A model generated the notes under the pieces. It was not told the origin of the DNA. It worked only from the letters and a program-made list of their open reading frames with translations, and did no database searches. The position numbers were made by a program, and so were the translations under genes. Below, one piece after another: positions 54,046 to 64,000 of a DNA stretch of 64,000 nt (the first letter of the stretch is position 1; the number at the start of each line of letters is the position of its first letter). The stretch lies in contig WHUZ01000028.1 in the NCBI GenBank assembly GCA_015179045.1, positions 1-64,000 on the forward strand, given 5' to 3'. This DNA is from Kalaharituber pfeilii (Eukaryota; Ascomycota; Pezizomycetes; Pezizales; Pezizaceae).

Positions 54046-54196
54046 TTATTTATTTCATTACTCGCGTGCCGCCTGATAGGCTATGGCGAGGTGTGCTGAA
54101 TAAAATTGGCCTAGATACAAATAGGAGAAGGGAAAACAAAAGGAAATAAAGTCGTCTACTCTGCTCCCGCCCATTCCAATATTTCCACCAGCCGAG
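53976..54196 (-). mobile_element. Two abutting family A 3' ends
   Basis: The reversed hairpin ATCGCGTGCCGCCC ... GGGCTATGG (53978-54002) loses its own poly(T) and ends directly at a T run of about 40 bases. That run belongs to a second reversed tail (CTCGCGTGCCGCC ... TATGGCGAGG, inner stem GCCT/AGGC, 54003-54091). Beyond it lie a 3' UTR and the last ORF2 codons (LVEILEWAGAE, stop) up to about 54196. The second insertion landed exactly at the edge of the first hairpin. Confidence 0.7.
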
Positions 54197-54199
54197 AAG

Positions 54200-54615
54200 G
54201 CTAAGAAGAGAGCAGATATTGAGAGGCGCAAATAGCTAGGAGTGATCTGCAACAGCACCCTTGACTTCAACTATTACTGGAAGAGCCAGATTGCCAAAGC
54301 CAGAAAACTTTTAAGGACTCTTTCTGGGCTAGAAAACTAGCAGTGGGGGATGAGCCCTTCCTTATAGCAGAAGGTATTCACTAGCATGGTAAGGGCAGTA
54401 GCTCTATGGAGTTCCGAGATTGACTAGAGAGGCTAAAGGAAATGGAGAGAGGAGTTTGAAAAGCTTTAGCATCAGGCTCTTTACATGTGCACTGGGGTGG
54501 TTCAGGGACCAGTTAAAGAGAAGGTCGAGACAATTGCAGGCATCGAAAGTGTGGCCATAATCCTTGATCAAAGTTAGACGAAGTATGCTCTAAGGTCAAT
54601 AAGGGACCCCATAGA
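54200..54615 (+). pseudogene. Heavily decayed LINE ORF2 segment, family B-like
   Basis: The plus-strand frame reads LGVICNSTLDFNYYWKSQIA, KARKLLRTLSG, QWGMSPSL and VRAVALWSSEID, with stops between. It aligns with WLGVIFDSTLEFGFHWKGRI, KARKLTGT, QWGMSPRSW and IRAVMMWGSEIG of the LINE at 42274. At least six stops are TAG or TGA in place of Trp/Gln codons. It is more AT-rich than the other copies, suggesting age or C-to-T mutation. Confidence 0.75.
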
Positions 54616-54626
54616 AGTGGGGAACC

Positions 54627-55368
54627 CAGTGTTCCCAACGGGGCCATAGAAATCTAGGTCTGGGCCGACCTGAAACATTAATATTATTCTCTAATGTTTA
54701 GGATTTTGCTTGCTGATTTTACACCGCCAGTATCGCTTTCCATTACCCATGCACAGCTTCACCATACTGTCAAATCCAACTTTGTCGCACCAGATTTTTG
54801 CAACCCAAATTCCAGAAGGCTCGATTTCGGCATCAGTTTGGACTGCAGGGAATCGTCGATGCAAGATCAAAACTTGAACTGCCCTATGGAGAGTGAAGGC
54901 CCTGCCATGGCGAACAGCTACAAGCGGGGTCACGTGAAATAAAAAAAAAAAAAAAAAAATGGGGAGTGAAGGAATCATCATCACCAGTACCGGTGGTTGG
55001 AATGTCTGTCTCCCTGCAGTACTATAGAAATTAGTGTATAGTCAAGCGATACTAAAAAAAGATTACCTACCTGAATACCTGCAAAAAGCGCTGCTCAATT
55101 AAAAAAAAGTCTAGATAGTTATCCGAAAATATTGCAAGGTTTATTTTAAATCCGTGTCCAAGTAACCTGAAGATGGGCCCTGAATTAGCCTTGTAACCAG
55201 CCCTCCTGCCCTGAATTCCTTGAACGGCCTGAATGGCCTGCACGGCCTGGGCAGCCTGGGCAGCCTGCAGCTGGGCATTCTGGACGGCCTGGACCGCCTG
55301 GATCGGCCTGCGCCATCTGGAACCTTGGCCTGGCCGGTCAGGCCTATCATAGCCGGTTGGGAACACTG
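54627..55368. mobile_element. hAT-like element, second copy (inverted)
   Basis: Ends are CAGTGTTCCCAACGGGGCC and GGTTGGGAACACTG. The core is the reverse of 26200-26800 (for example CTCTAATGTTTAGGATTTTG, then TTGTCGCACCAGATTT). GGCCTGxxCGGCCTG repeats fill 55220-55350. On the minus strand it reads IWCDKVGFDSMVKLCMGNGK and RYWRCKISKQNPK. No clear 8-bp duplication. A tail-only insertion sits at 54900-54960. Confidence 0.7.
54900..54960 (+). mobile_element. Tail-only family B insertion
   Basis: CCCTGCCATGGCGAACAGCT, then ACAAGCGGGGTCACGTGA and poly(A). It is flanked by GGAGAGTGAAGG (54888-54899) and GGGGAGTGAAGG (54961-54972). Confidence 0.85.
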
Positions 55369-57029
55369 TCGACGGTAACTGGGCTAGTGACGGTAACTGG
55401 GCTAGTCATCACTGCGCCTGGACCACTTGTCAATTGTGAATGCCAGGCACATCTAAAAGCCAAACGCGAGTAAAAATATATAACTATATTTATGAGAGCT
55501 TAGAAGTATGTGCATGTTGGTTAGATGCGCCTTACTTAGAACACATGATTTTTCAGAGCACGTGAATAGTGCTATGAACATCATCCTCGACCCTACTAAT
55601 AGTTATATAATGGCATGATGGGTTTATCGGCCAAAGACAAACAATACAAAAATAGGCAGTCGGCTGCACTCTGGCGATAAGTGCGAGACTTCTCACTCAG
55701 ATCACCAGCTGGTCTATTTATTATCCAGGGCATTCAAGCCACAGGCCTAGGCCATTCATTCTAGTGTGGAGAGCCCAGGCCACTCACTTTCGTGTGAACG
55801 AAATGGCTGTCCCGGGTCACTGACGACTGGCCCCGAACACGTTGTATTGCGAGATGCGATGAGTGTGATTGATAGTTGGATGGGCGTATGAGACGAGAGT
55901 GCCTTGGCTGAGTTGGAATACATGGACAATGAAAACAATAATTCAATGAAATAAAAAATTAATATCAACAATAAACACTTGCAAGGGGCAATAAGTCATA
56001 ACATGCATTATCTATGGATTGTGGGAAATGAGAATGATGCATACTCAAACGCAAGTCATTATTGCTGAGTGTATTTCTTCGGTTTGTTGCCATTTGCATA
56101 TGAATGTATTGCAAAATCTGAGACTGTTATGGTCCGCTCACGAGTGGACTGGATTCGCAAACGGACCAGAACAGCACTTTGTGTACATTTCAAGGCGATT
56201 GTTGGCAGCATATAGCGTTCTGGCACCATTTACTAAGTGAATTTCATGAAACGAAACGCCAAGACATTGGGTGAAAACACAACTCAAAAAATTACACCTC
56301 TAGCACATTAAATATGATGAATAGCAAGTGCAGTATCTGATTCAGGGTCCATAAATTGGTGATAGGAAAAATTCTATGTCGGTGGACGTGATACGACCGG
56401 TTTTGGTGGGAAAGGCACCGTATCCTCGATCATGGTGTGGCCTACTTTGTGGTGAATTAGTACAAGAAGGTACAGTACGAGCTATTGTCAACTCACAAGG
56501 TGTTGTAATCCTGCGCCAAAGCTGCCTCCATGCCGCATCCACGCCCCATCTACACCGCATTCATCCTTTAATTCCATTCATCCACAAGCGACAAGTGCCG
56601 GCATCCGAATACCGGTACTTAGCAGGATATATGTGCATAAATTAGGAGAGTCCCACATAAATGATGTTGGTACTGCTTGTGGGGGGGTCAATTTTCTACA
56701 AAATTAATGTGTTAAGGGAGGCACTACTCAGAATACAGTACTCACATCTTCGAGAATTTTTTGCGCGCCGAAATTCTGGTTGACAAGAAATCCAATCTAT
56801 TCGAGTGTGCTTGGAATCCACGATGCTGCCTCTAAGCATTCGCTCCTGCTTCTTCCATCAGCGCAATGCAACTTAATCATCATAGCATCTAAATGTGTTG
56901 CACCGCGCGTGCACAGCAAGTATCATAAATGATGAATAGCTGCTTGTGTGATGGGTCCTCCGTCATGCTGTATCGCTTATCAATAGAAGTGTGCGCTTTG
57001 ATATGTCTCTGCTGAAGCGTATGTTTAGC
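55369..57029. other. Intergenic, no gene recognised
   Basis: A short tandem repeat (GACGGTAACTGGGCTAGT twice, 55371-55408) starts the interval. Otherwise only short frames without domains. Confidence 0.4.
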
Positions 57030-57255
57030 ATTGGCAAATAGGTGACCAGCAGGGGAGATAGGTTTGAGCTACCGGCCACTGTAGAAGCTGGGCAACCATG
57101 GTAGAAGCTGGGCAACCATGTACGCACCTTGGAAGAGTTTGCTGGGAGGGAAAAGCTTGAGAGGTTCAGAATTGGCAAGGCAGATGGACTAGAATGCCGG
57201 TGGTGTGGGACAGAGGAGGAAACAACAGATGGAATTTGGTCCAGGTGCAAGACAC
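57030..57255 (+). pseudogene. Decayed family A LINE ORF2 C-terminal fragment
   Basis: LSYRPL in one frame and, in another, RTLEEFAGREKLERFRIGKA followed by CRWCGTEEETTDGIWSRC. This is the finger with its His lost. A 20-bp tandem duplication (TAGAAGCTGGGCAACCATG) sits in the middle. No hairpin or poly(A) remains. Confidence 0.65.
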
Positions 57256-58861
57256 GAAGGAGGTCCGCTCACCCTTGATGTCACATTGTCGCATGTGACA
57301 AACTTCATATTTAAGCTGCGTTTTCGGTCTTTTCTTCTTTTCCTGTTTCATGCATCCAACTCCTCCATGTCTCAGCAGGTTTGTATGCCAGACAATTTTC
57401 TTTCACCTAATCTCTTGGTTGCTTTGACCCCTAGTTTACTACTCGGAACCTGCTCTCTCTCATTTCAGCCTTCGCTTTCCGTTATGTCCTCTTCGGTCTC
57501 GAACTAGTCCTTATACGGTAGTTGTGAGCGCATAATAGTTCATTCACTCGTCTGAAAAATGCTCTTGGCTTCACGCGTTGGGACGGTTCGTCATATGGAA
57601 TCACGCATGCAGAGCATCGTGGTCTGGACACCTTCAGAAGTACTACTAGGCCCATTCCCACCCACCATCTTGGCCGACCGCCCACAAACATTTGGTTCTG
57701 CGAGCGGACGAAATTCGCGAGCGGACCAGAGTAGTGCCTTACCTTTAAATAAATTGATATGCATCAGTTTCCATTGAACAATTGCACTCCCAATATGCAA
57801 ATGCCTGGTTTTGGGGGTTATTCAAGTGACAACAAATTATCACTATGAAAATGTGAACATTTGTGAATACCTTCACAACCATCTCAACCAACATCATGTT
57901 ACTCCTGCAATACTCTTGATTCGGTAAACTATTCTATGAATTCTTATCAAATTTATTGTAGGTGAGGATGGGGAAATATGCTGCAGCGAAAATGTATGCC
58001 CAGAAACATGAGTTTGCAGAGCTACAATCTCTTAACCGTCAAAGCATTCGGAAATTGGGAGTGCGGAGTATGGAGGACTGCTCTTGGTTTGATTTTTCTC
58101 TGACAAAGCGTAGAAAAATATTCTCTATTGGTTGTGATATACACCTTGTCGGGTGACTGGTTTGGGTGCGAAAGGTGTCCGTTGTGGCTCCTTTGGCGGT
58201 GAATTGCAGTATTAGGTAAGTACGACACATACCATCAGGTGCGCATAGCGACTAGCTATGCATCACAACTGGGGCTATTACTTAAACCGACCCGATGTTA
58301 GTGGATCGATTCAGGGACCGTGGAACTGAAACGACTAGCAGACAGGAAGGTAGTGGGACAGAAGACTCTAAGTGTACAAGTACTCTGCGCTACGTAGGTT
58401 TGAGGATCTTAAGTTGAATGGATTAGATTGCCGAGTACATGAGAGCAACGGTCCAATAACAGGTACGCAGGAAATTTTCGATTTCAACTGCCATTCCATC
58501 AAATCGCATCCAAAAGCTCGCTAGTTACATAAGTAGAATTTTACGAAGCCTGGCAAACAAAACATTACAAAGCAGCTAGCTACAAGTTGATAATTAAAAC
58601 GTATAAGACAATAATCTTGAACGTCGTGCAGAAACTTATATGGAATGTACGAAAACAAATGAAGAAAGTATAAAGAAACTTTTTCGCTTGCGATTGCAGA
58701 CATTAACGGGTGAACCGGAGACGGTCAAGTAAATAATCATGGATTGGGGAGGTTTCGTTTCCCTAGACGGACCCGCAGTGCAGTCCAATTTGCCTTCGAG
58801 CAATGCTCACCGAGCTGTCCTCCCTAATCCAACTCCCCGAGTCCATACGGAGACCACCGGC
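57256..58861. other. Intergenic, no gene recognised
   Basis: Short frames only. GAGCGGACCAGA near 57718 and its relatives at 56131 and 56156 are dispersed short repeats, perhaps ends of an undefined small transposon. Confidence 0.4.
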
Positions 58862-60583
58862 CTAATTCTTCGCCACCGGCTTCCTCCCATAGATAAACCA
58901 CGCCTCGGAATAATACTTCCCTCCCGCCAAATCCTTTTTCGCCATCTCAACCAGCTCATTGATCTGGTTCGGCGACCACTTTGCATACCTTGACAATATC
59001 TGCGCAGAAAATGCATGCAGTCCGTTATTCATTCCCACCCGCGCGTACCGGCCTAGCTCGCGCAGCTCCTTGTCCTTAGGCCAGTCGCCCAGAGGCCAGA
59101 GCTCCTTGCGCACCGTCACGTCCTCGAAGCCGGCGTTCTTCACGCACTGCTCCATGCCGCGAGCTATGGCGGCGGGGCGGCCAGCCTCAATGGAGTATTT
59201 GACGACGAGATGGTACATGTAGGCGACGGCGGAGGTATCTGCTTTGGAGGAGCCATTGGAGGGGGCTTTGAGGCCGTTGCGGAATGATTCGGGACCTGTG
59301 AGGAACTTGCCGTCGTGGGAGAAAAGTTCGAAGCCGTAGTCTTGAAATTCGAGGTAGCCACCGGGGACGAGGTGCCTTAATGACGGAGTATGGGTGTTAG
59401 TAAGAACTCCTGGATTAGGCTCGACATGCAAATACAGATAAGCAAGTATCTAGTTCGCATCGGAAGAACACTGCAACTGACTCGTGCTGTCGCTGTGTTT
59501 GTGTGTGGAGAGGGGAGGCGGGAGCATGCGAAAACCAACGCAAAATCCTAAAATACATACTCATAACTCTTCCTCAATATCGCATCCCAGTTCTTAAACG
59601 CCCCACTCAGCGTGCGAATATGTATGTAGTCAAAGAAATTCTTTGGATATGTCCACGTGTCTTCCATGTCGACCACTTCGAACTTGACATTTGGTGGGAC
59701 CCTGAATACGCATCGTCAGTAACGGAAGCCAACCTTGCGGAATTTAAAGCACATATTCATACCAGTTAGGCTGAATAGGCGAGATATCTGTTGCGATGAC
59801 TTCGGCTTGAGGTTGTTCGCTGTAATATTCAAACAAGACACGGAATCCCGCCACGCATGTTCCTTGGTCAGCGAAGTTTTCCAGTAATATACTTATAAAC
59901 AGTTTACCTTCACATTGACACTCATGGGCAATCAACTCCAAGCCGCCCTGTCCACTCCGTCTCATCCTCAGCACCGCCAGAATCCCCCACTTTTTAAAAC
60001 AGCTCTACCTAAAAAAAGTAAAAGAAAGAAAGACTCTACTTACTCCGCAAAATCAATCGCCCAAATCCCCGTCCCGGTTCCTACATCCAAAACCCTCTGT
60101 GGTCTATCCAACGGTGCCGTATACAGCATACCTCCAAGTATCGTCAGAAAAATGTGATGGTACAGATCTAAACGTTCCTGTTCCATCTCGTCGTTCGGCA
60201 TGAAGTACTCGGCTGTTTTGAAGCGGTCCGAGTGGTACCGGCGGCCATTGGCGTATTGAAAGGAAAAGACGGAGGAGGAAAGAGAGGTCGTTGCAGTGCA
60301 GTCGCCGGTAGTAATGCCTGAGAGGGGCTCTTCGGAGGCGTTGGAATTGTAGTCCTGGAGAGGGAACATTAGATATATACGCATATGTGAATGATAAATA
60401 TAGCCCTGGATGTAGGGCACAGGGGACGGAGAGGGGGGAGCGGGGAGCAGGCATGGTGTAAGATGAATATCAATACGGTATGTCACAATTCCAACTCACC
60501 TCGTGAACCGGTATGTTAGCACCGGAAATCGGGGCTTGAGCCGGGGCTGAAGCAGCACTAGCGGCAGCGCTGGACATCGTCAT
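58862..60583 (-). CDS. LaeA-like SAM-dependent methyltransferase
   Basis: My five-exon model is 60583-60500, 60354-60044, 59819-59763, 59701-59561 and 59375-58862. The 1107 nt join in phase to give 368 aa. Introns (145, 224, 61 and 185 bp) start GTGAGT, GTAAGT, GTATGA and GTATGT, and end in CAG/AAG. The last has the branch ACTAAC. The protein has an Ala/Pro-rich start, YHSDRFKTAEYFMPNDEMEQ and HHIFL, SAM motif I VLDVGTGTGIWAIDFAD, motif II [20 protein letters not shown], then EDTWTYP, LVPGGYLEFQDYG and a C-terminal block SPNQINELVEMAKKDL. This is the layout of fungal LaeA/Mtf-type class I methyltransferases, some of which control secondary metabolism through the velvet complex while others modify metabolites. 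No biosynthetic core gene is in the window, so the target is open. Confidence 0.9.
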
Positions 60584-63500
60584 AGTCGATAGTATTGTAT
60601 ATAATTCTAAATTTGAGAGAACGTCTGATGTGAGCTTGAGTATATCTGATGCGGTGTCCCAGCCCTGCTTGTTTGCTTCCTTCCCCTTCCTGCTACGTAA
60701 AGCTACGAGGGAAATAAATGCCGTAGGTACGGAGTACCTTCATCAGCTTTTCGTTCCTTCCCTGGTTTTAATTCCTAGCAAGAACCAAATGAAAAAAAAA
60801 AATCAAGTATGCGATTGATAGAAACCTGAAACTTCTTTTTCCAACTTTGAAGTACTTGTTCTGTTCTGTTCTGTTTTTCAATGACGCCCCGTCGATGTGT
60901 ACGTAAGATGTGCTTCAACCTGGGTATAGGACAAGCTTGTACATGTGCGGTTGTAGAGAGAAAATTAAGGTTTCTTTGTGAATTCGGAGAACAAGGGGGA
61001 AATTTAGAGCTCGCTGATCGCCGTGCGAACGTAGATAGGAGATAATTAATTTGAAAGCGGAAGTTCGGAAGGTAGGTGGGGGGAGAGGGGGCAACCCACA
61101 GAATCAAAAAGAGGGTATGTAGATGGGCGTGTAAGGGAAGCGGGAAAAAACGCCGAAGGATTGGGCGACAGATGTGTTTACATCTATATGTACATCCTGT
61201 GATATCGAGCCCCTTTCATGGCACTCCACAAACTTCACCTTAATGTGCTATCGTTGATTAATGCGGATATTATCCTAGAGTATGGCAGTGGTGTATGCCG
61301 ACTATAAGCGAGCGCTCAAGCCTCCCCCTTAAACCATTCCATCGCCATCACATTCGGCTCCCAGCTTTCCCCAAGAACTTGTATCGTCCTTACTTTCGGG
61401 ACGTTCTCATGCGTTTGGTGTGCGTTTCAGTGAGATTCAAATTCTTGCTTCCCCCTCAACAATAAAAACTAATATAGTGGCATTACAAGTGCTTGTCCTT
61501 TATGTACTGACAATGTTTCCAAAAAAGGAAGTATATTCACAAGTGCAAATTAAAAAACATCACAATAAAAATAAAAAATAGTTGCCGCACACCCCGCCTC
61601 GCATCTGATATGTCTCGGAATCGTGTGGTAATTATTAAGTTTGCACGTGCGAAACCTACGGTAATAATGAAGGAGAACAATTCGGAACAATGGGCTATGT
61701 TCGTGGGGAGACATTCAAGTGGGGGATATGGCGTTGCGCTGGATTTGGACCAATCCACCAAAATCGTCATCCGCTAGAACGCTTTGGCCCTCGAGCGAAG
61801 GCGGCATGCGCACCTGCATTCTGTGGCGTCCATGTGATTCCCGCTTCGGTACTCTCAAGACTAGGTTGAAAGCATGAAAATGGCAATGATCCGCAACTTG
61901 GAAGCAAGTACGGACGTGGTATAGCCTGACAGGAAACTAAAGCCCTGTAGTAGTGTAGTATAACACGAGTAAGACTGAGGATATTGTATTGCGCACCTCC
62001 GGGTGACTACAAAAATTTCATTGAATTGACTTCAAGTTAACCACAAAGCATCTAAATACATGTTAGTCTGGTTAATACATGTAGGAGGCCTACATCGCAC
62101 TTTAGGTTAGAGCACCAAAATTATAGTTTCGGTAATGAGGATAGCTACCTATTTGGGAAGGATAGACATTTGAAGGTCTAGACTAACTTTGGCAGCATTA
62201 TTTCCTGGGCCGTAGGATCATTGTAGTCGATCCTCTAGATCTACACGCCTACTTTTACCTACTGTACTTATATCCCTTTAGATCTAATTACTATAGCAAT
62301 AAACCTTTTCAAAACAGGGAACCATTATCCACTCACCGAAGATATCTCATAATGCTGTCTTTTGCCTCTCATCTAACTGCTAATTCTCATGCTTGTTTTC
62401 ATAGCAAGGTAGTGAACCTTCCTCTTTACCTATTACGTCAGTGACTATGATTCAGCGCACTTCCGGAATTAAAACAACAGCCTCCTGTAAGGCCAAATCT
62501 TCATAGAAGGTGTCTGAATTGCACATGCAGGTTGGAGAAATATAGGAAAGCAACTTCTGCACCCCTTTTCACCAATTGTACAGATTTGAATGATGATCTA
62601 TGGTGGTAGTTGCCCAATTATGCGTTCGAATCCTAAGCAGGTCCAAAATGGCAAGATGGCTATTTAAGACCTTGTACAAGTGCCTATGCCTTGTACAGTA
62701 TTTATTCCAGAGGTCTGGAATGTTCGGTAATTGGGTACATATGTAACAAATGGTGAGCTAATATCCGGAGATACAATTTGCTGCTAGAAGTGAATTTTGA
62801 TATTCAGTCTTTATACAATCCTAAAAATATAAAGCATGTTCAGACTGCTTTAAAATATAACCCTACAAATAGGAGAATATATCCTGAGCTGATTGTGGAT
62901 ATAGTTATTGATAGGAAGTAGGGGTTGATAGGGATATCCATCTGTATATACCCAAGTAGGTGATTAATATACCATGTATGAGTGCTGCAGTCATGAGCTA
63001 TGAAACTCCAGAGATATAATCTTGAGCCTATTGAGATATTATATAGAAACTCCCGGAGTGCAGCAAATGTAGAATCGGACCCCTCTTTTCCTTACTGTAT
63101 TTATGTATATGTCAGTGTGGGGATGCGATATATGATACGTCATTGTACGGAGAGTAAGAACTTAGAATTGAGCGTATGACTTCCGGCCGCCAGTAACTTG
63201 TGCCGATACACTGCCGTTTGAGTACGATAGCGGAGAGCGTGCTCCGTCGGCAGAAAATTGTGGTCACTTATATTCCGGCGGTCGTGGTACCAGATTCCGG
63301 CAAATATCACAAGTTTGCTTGGCGGGGCCTTCGTTACGCGGAGACAGATGAATTCCATACCAGGAATTAAACTTGTATGTGCAATCCTTTCTCCCACTAA
63401 CTTTCGTGCTCTACAACATAGTCTCACGATGAAAAAAAAAAAATGCTGGAGGGGTTTGGGGAATGTGAAGAACTACAATGAACTGTACGCAATCCATACA

Positions 63501-63982
63501 GTTCGAAATTACTAGTTCTGGTGATCACCATACTACGTAGGGGCCCAACCCCCTGTTTGGTTGCAGTAGGTCGTATCAGATAGTTTAGACCTAGCATAAG
63601 TATGAATAGCCAAGGCGGGACCCGACGTAAGTGGAACTGGGGAAGTGTTTGTTTGCTACAATTTGACTCCGTACCTACAGGTATGCAGTGCAAAAAAATC
63701 GGCAACTTGATGCTACATTCTAATAAAATAAGATCCTGCGGCCACCAATGTCAAACTTGTCAAATGCCGCTATCTCTATTTTTTTTTTATAAAATCACAT
63801 AACAATTGCAGCTATTGCATTCCGAGTCTCAAGCTACTACTGCTATCATTATCACTGTCTATGCCTTGTGCTATAGCACTCAATCAGCCTACCCAAATTG
63901 TCAGAACTATGAGCAAAGTGGACCTTCTAAAGGATACCGTGGGTTTGCTCAAAATAGTCCTCCTGTAAGTGTACATTTCCTT
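60584..63982. other. AT-rich intergenic region, no gene recognised
   Basis: The first few hundred bases should contain the promoter of the minus-strand methyltransferase. From 61900 to 63130 the sequence is AT-rich with many stops in all frames. No LINE tail, tRNA or domain was found. The frame at 61537-61770 has no support. Confidence 0.45.
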
Positions 63983-64000
63983 TAGTGAGCGGCACGAGCC
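63983..64000 (+). repeat. Start of a dispersed repeat, cut by the window end
   Basis: TAGTGAGCGGCACGAGCC is identical to 35114-35131, where it begins the GCTCGAGC-rich repeat inside the Mutator-like element. Probably the end of another copy that continues beyond the window. Confidence 0.5.

Noticed and set aside
57962..58156. A 64-aa frame (MRMGKYAAAKMYAQKHEF...)
   Set aside because: No domain, no homologue that I recognise, and no splice or promoter context.
62580..62650. Possible tRNA (GCGTTCGAATCC resembles a B box)
   Set aside because: The bases around it do not form a T-arm stem, and no matching acceptor or A box is found upstream.

Overview
The window looks like nuclear DNA of a filamentous ascomycete (Pezizomycotina). 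It carries spliceosomal introns of about 55-225 bp with CTAAC/CTGAC-type branch sites, a LaeA-like methyltransferase, a HET-domain protein, a Thr-rich secreted protein, Tad1-like LINEs with a C-terminal RNase H, and a pogo/Fot1-type DNA transposon. I cannot name the species. Only four host genes are convincing. Most of the rest is nested mobile DNA.

Host genes: (1) a secreted Thr-rich protein with a carbohydrate-binding-like module (3180-4030, minus, 2 exons); (2) a secreted type-B carboxylesterase/lipase (30652-32452, plus, 4 exons, triad motifs present); (3) a HET-domain incompatibility protein (44145-46146, minus, 2 exons); (4) a LaeA-like SAM methyltransferase (58862-60583, minus, 5 exons). 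All four open reading frames join in phase with canonical splice sites. A small secreted-protein exon at 4614 is only a candidate.

Retroelements: three LINE lineages are told apart by their 3' ends. Family A (Tad1-like, RNase H and a C-terminal CCHC finger) ends in a two-stem hairpin (CTCGC/GCGAG outside, GCCC/GGGC inside) plus poly(A). Families B and C end in related but different hairpins. An almost full-length family A LINE lies at 13050-20539 (minus), inside an older family A copy (11685-20676, plus). About eleven copies of a shorter element encode only an ORF1-like protein (C-terminal GIALRKDLGKVRKWLE domain) and carry the family A 3' hairpin with no reverse transcriptase. Two of these have 5' ends set by target-site duplications (8389-10056 and 46471-48405). 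They resemble mammalian HAL1 or a protein-coding SINE. At least ten insertions are reduced to little more than the 3' hairpin and poly(A), yet are flanked by duplications of 7-19 bp.

DNA transposons: a decayed pogo/Fot1 element (50442-52670, TA duplication), hAT-like non-autonomous elements (32929-33951 with an 8-bp duplication; 26097-26853; 54627-55368) whose subterminal regions are a 19-bp GGCC-rich minisatellite, and a Mutator-like nested long-TIR element (34769-36620, 9-bp duplication). A Copia-like solo LTR (38274-38449) has a 5-bp duplication. Duplications allow much of the insertion order to be read directly. Many copies are GC-rich and only lightly damaged; a few (54200-54615, the pogo element) have many TAG/TAA stops, as expected of C-to-T decay.
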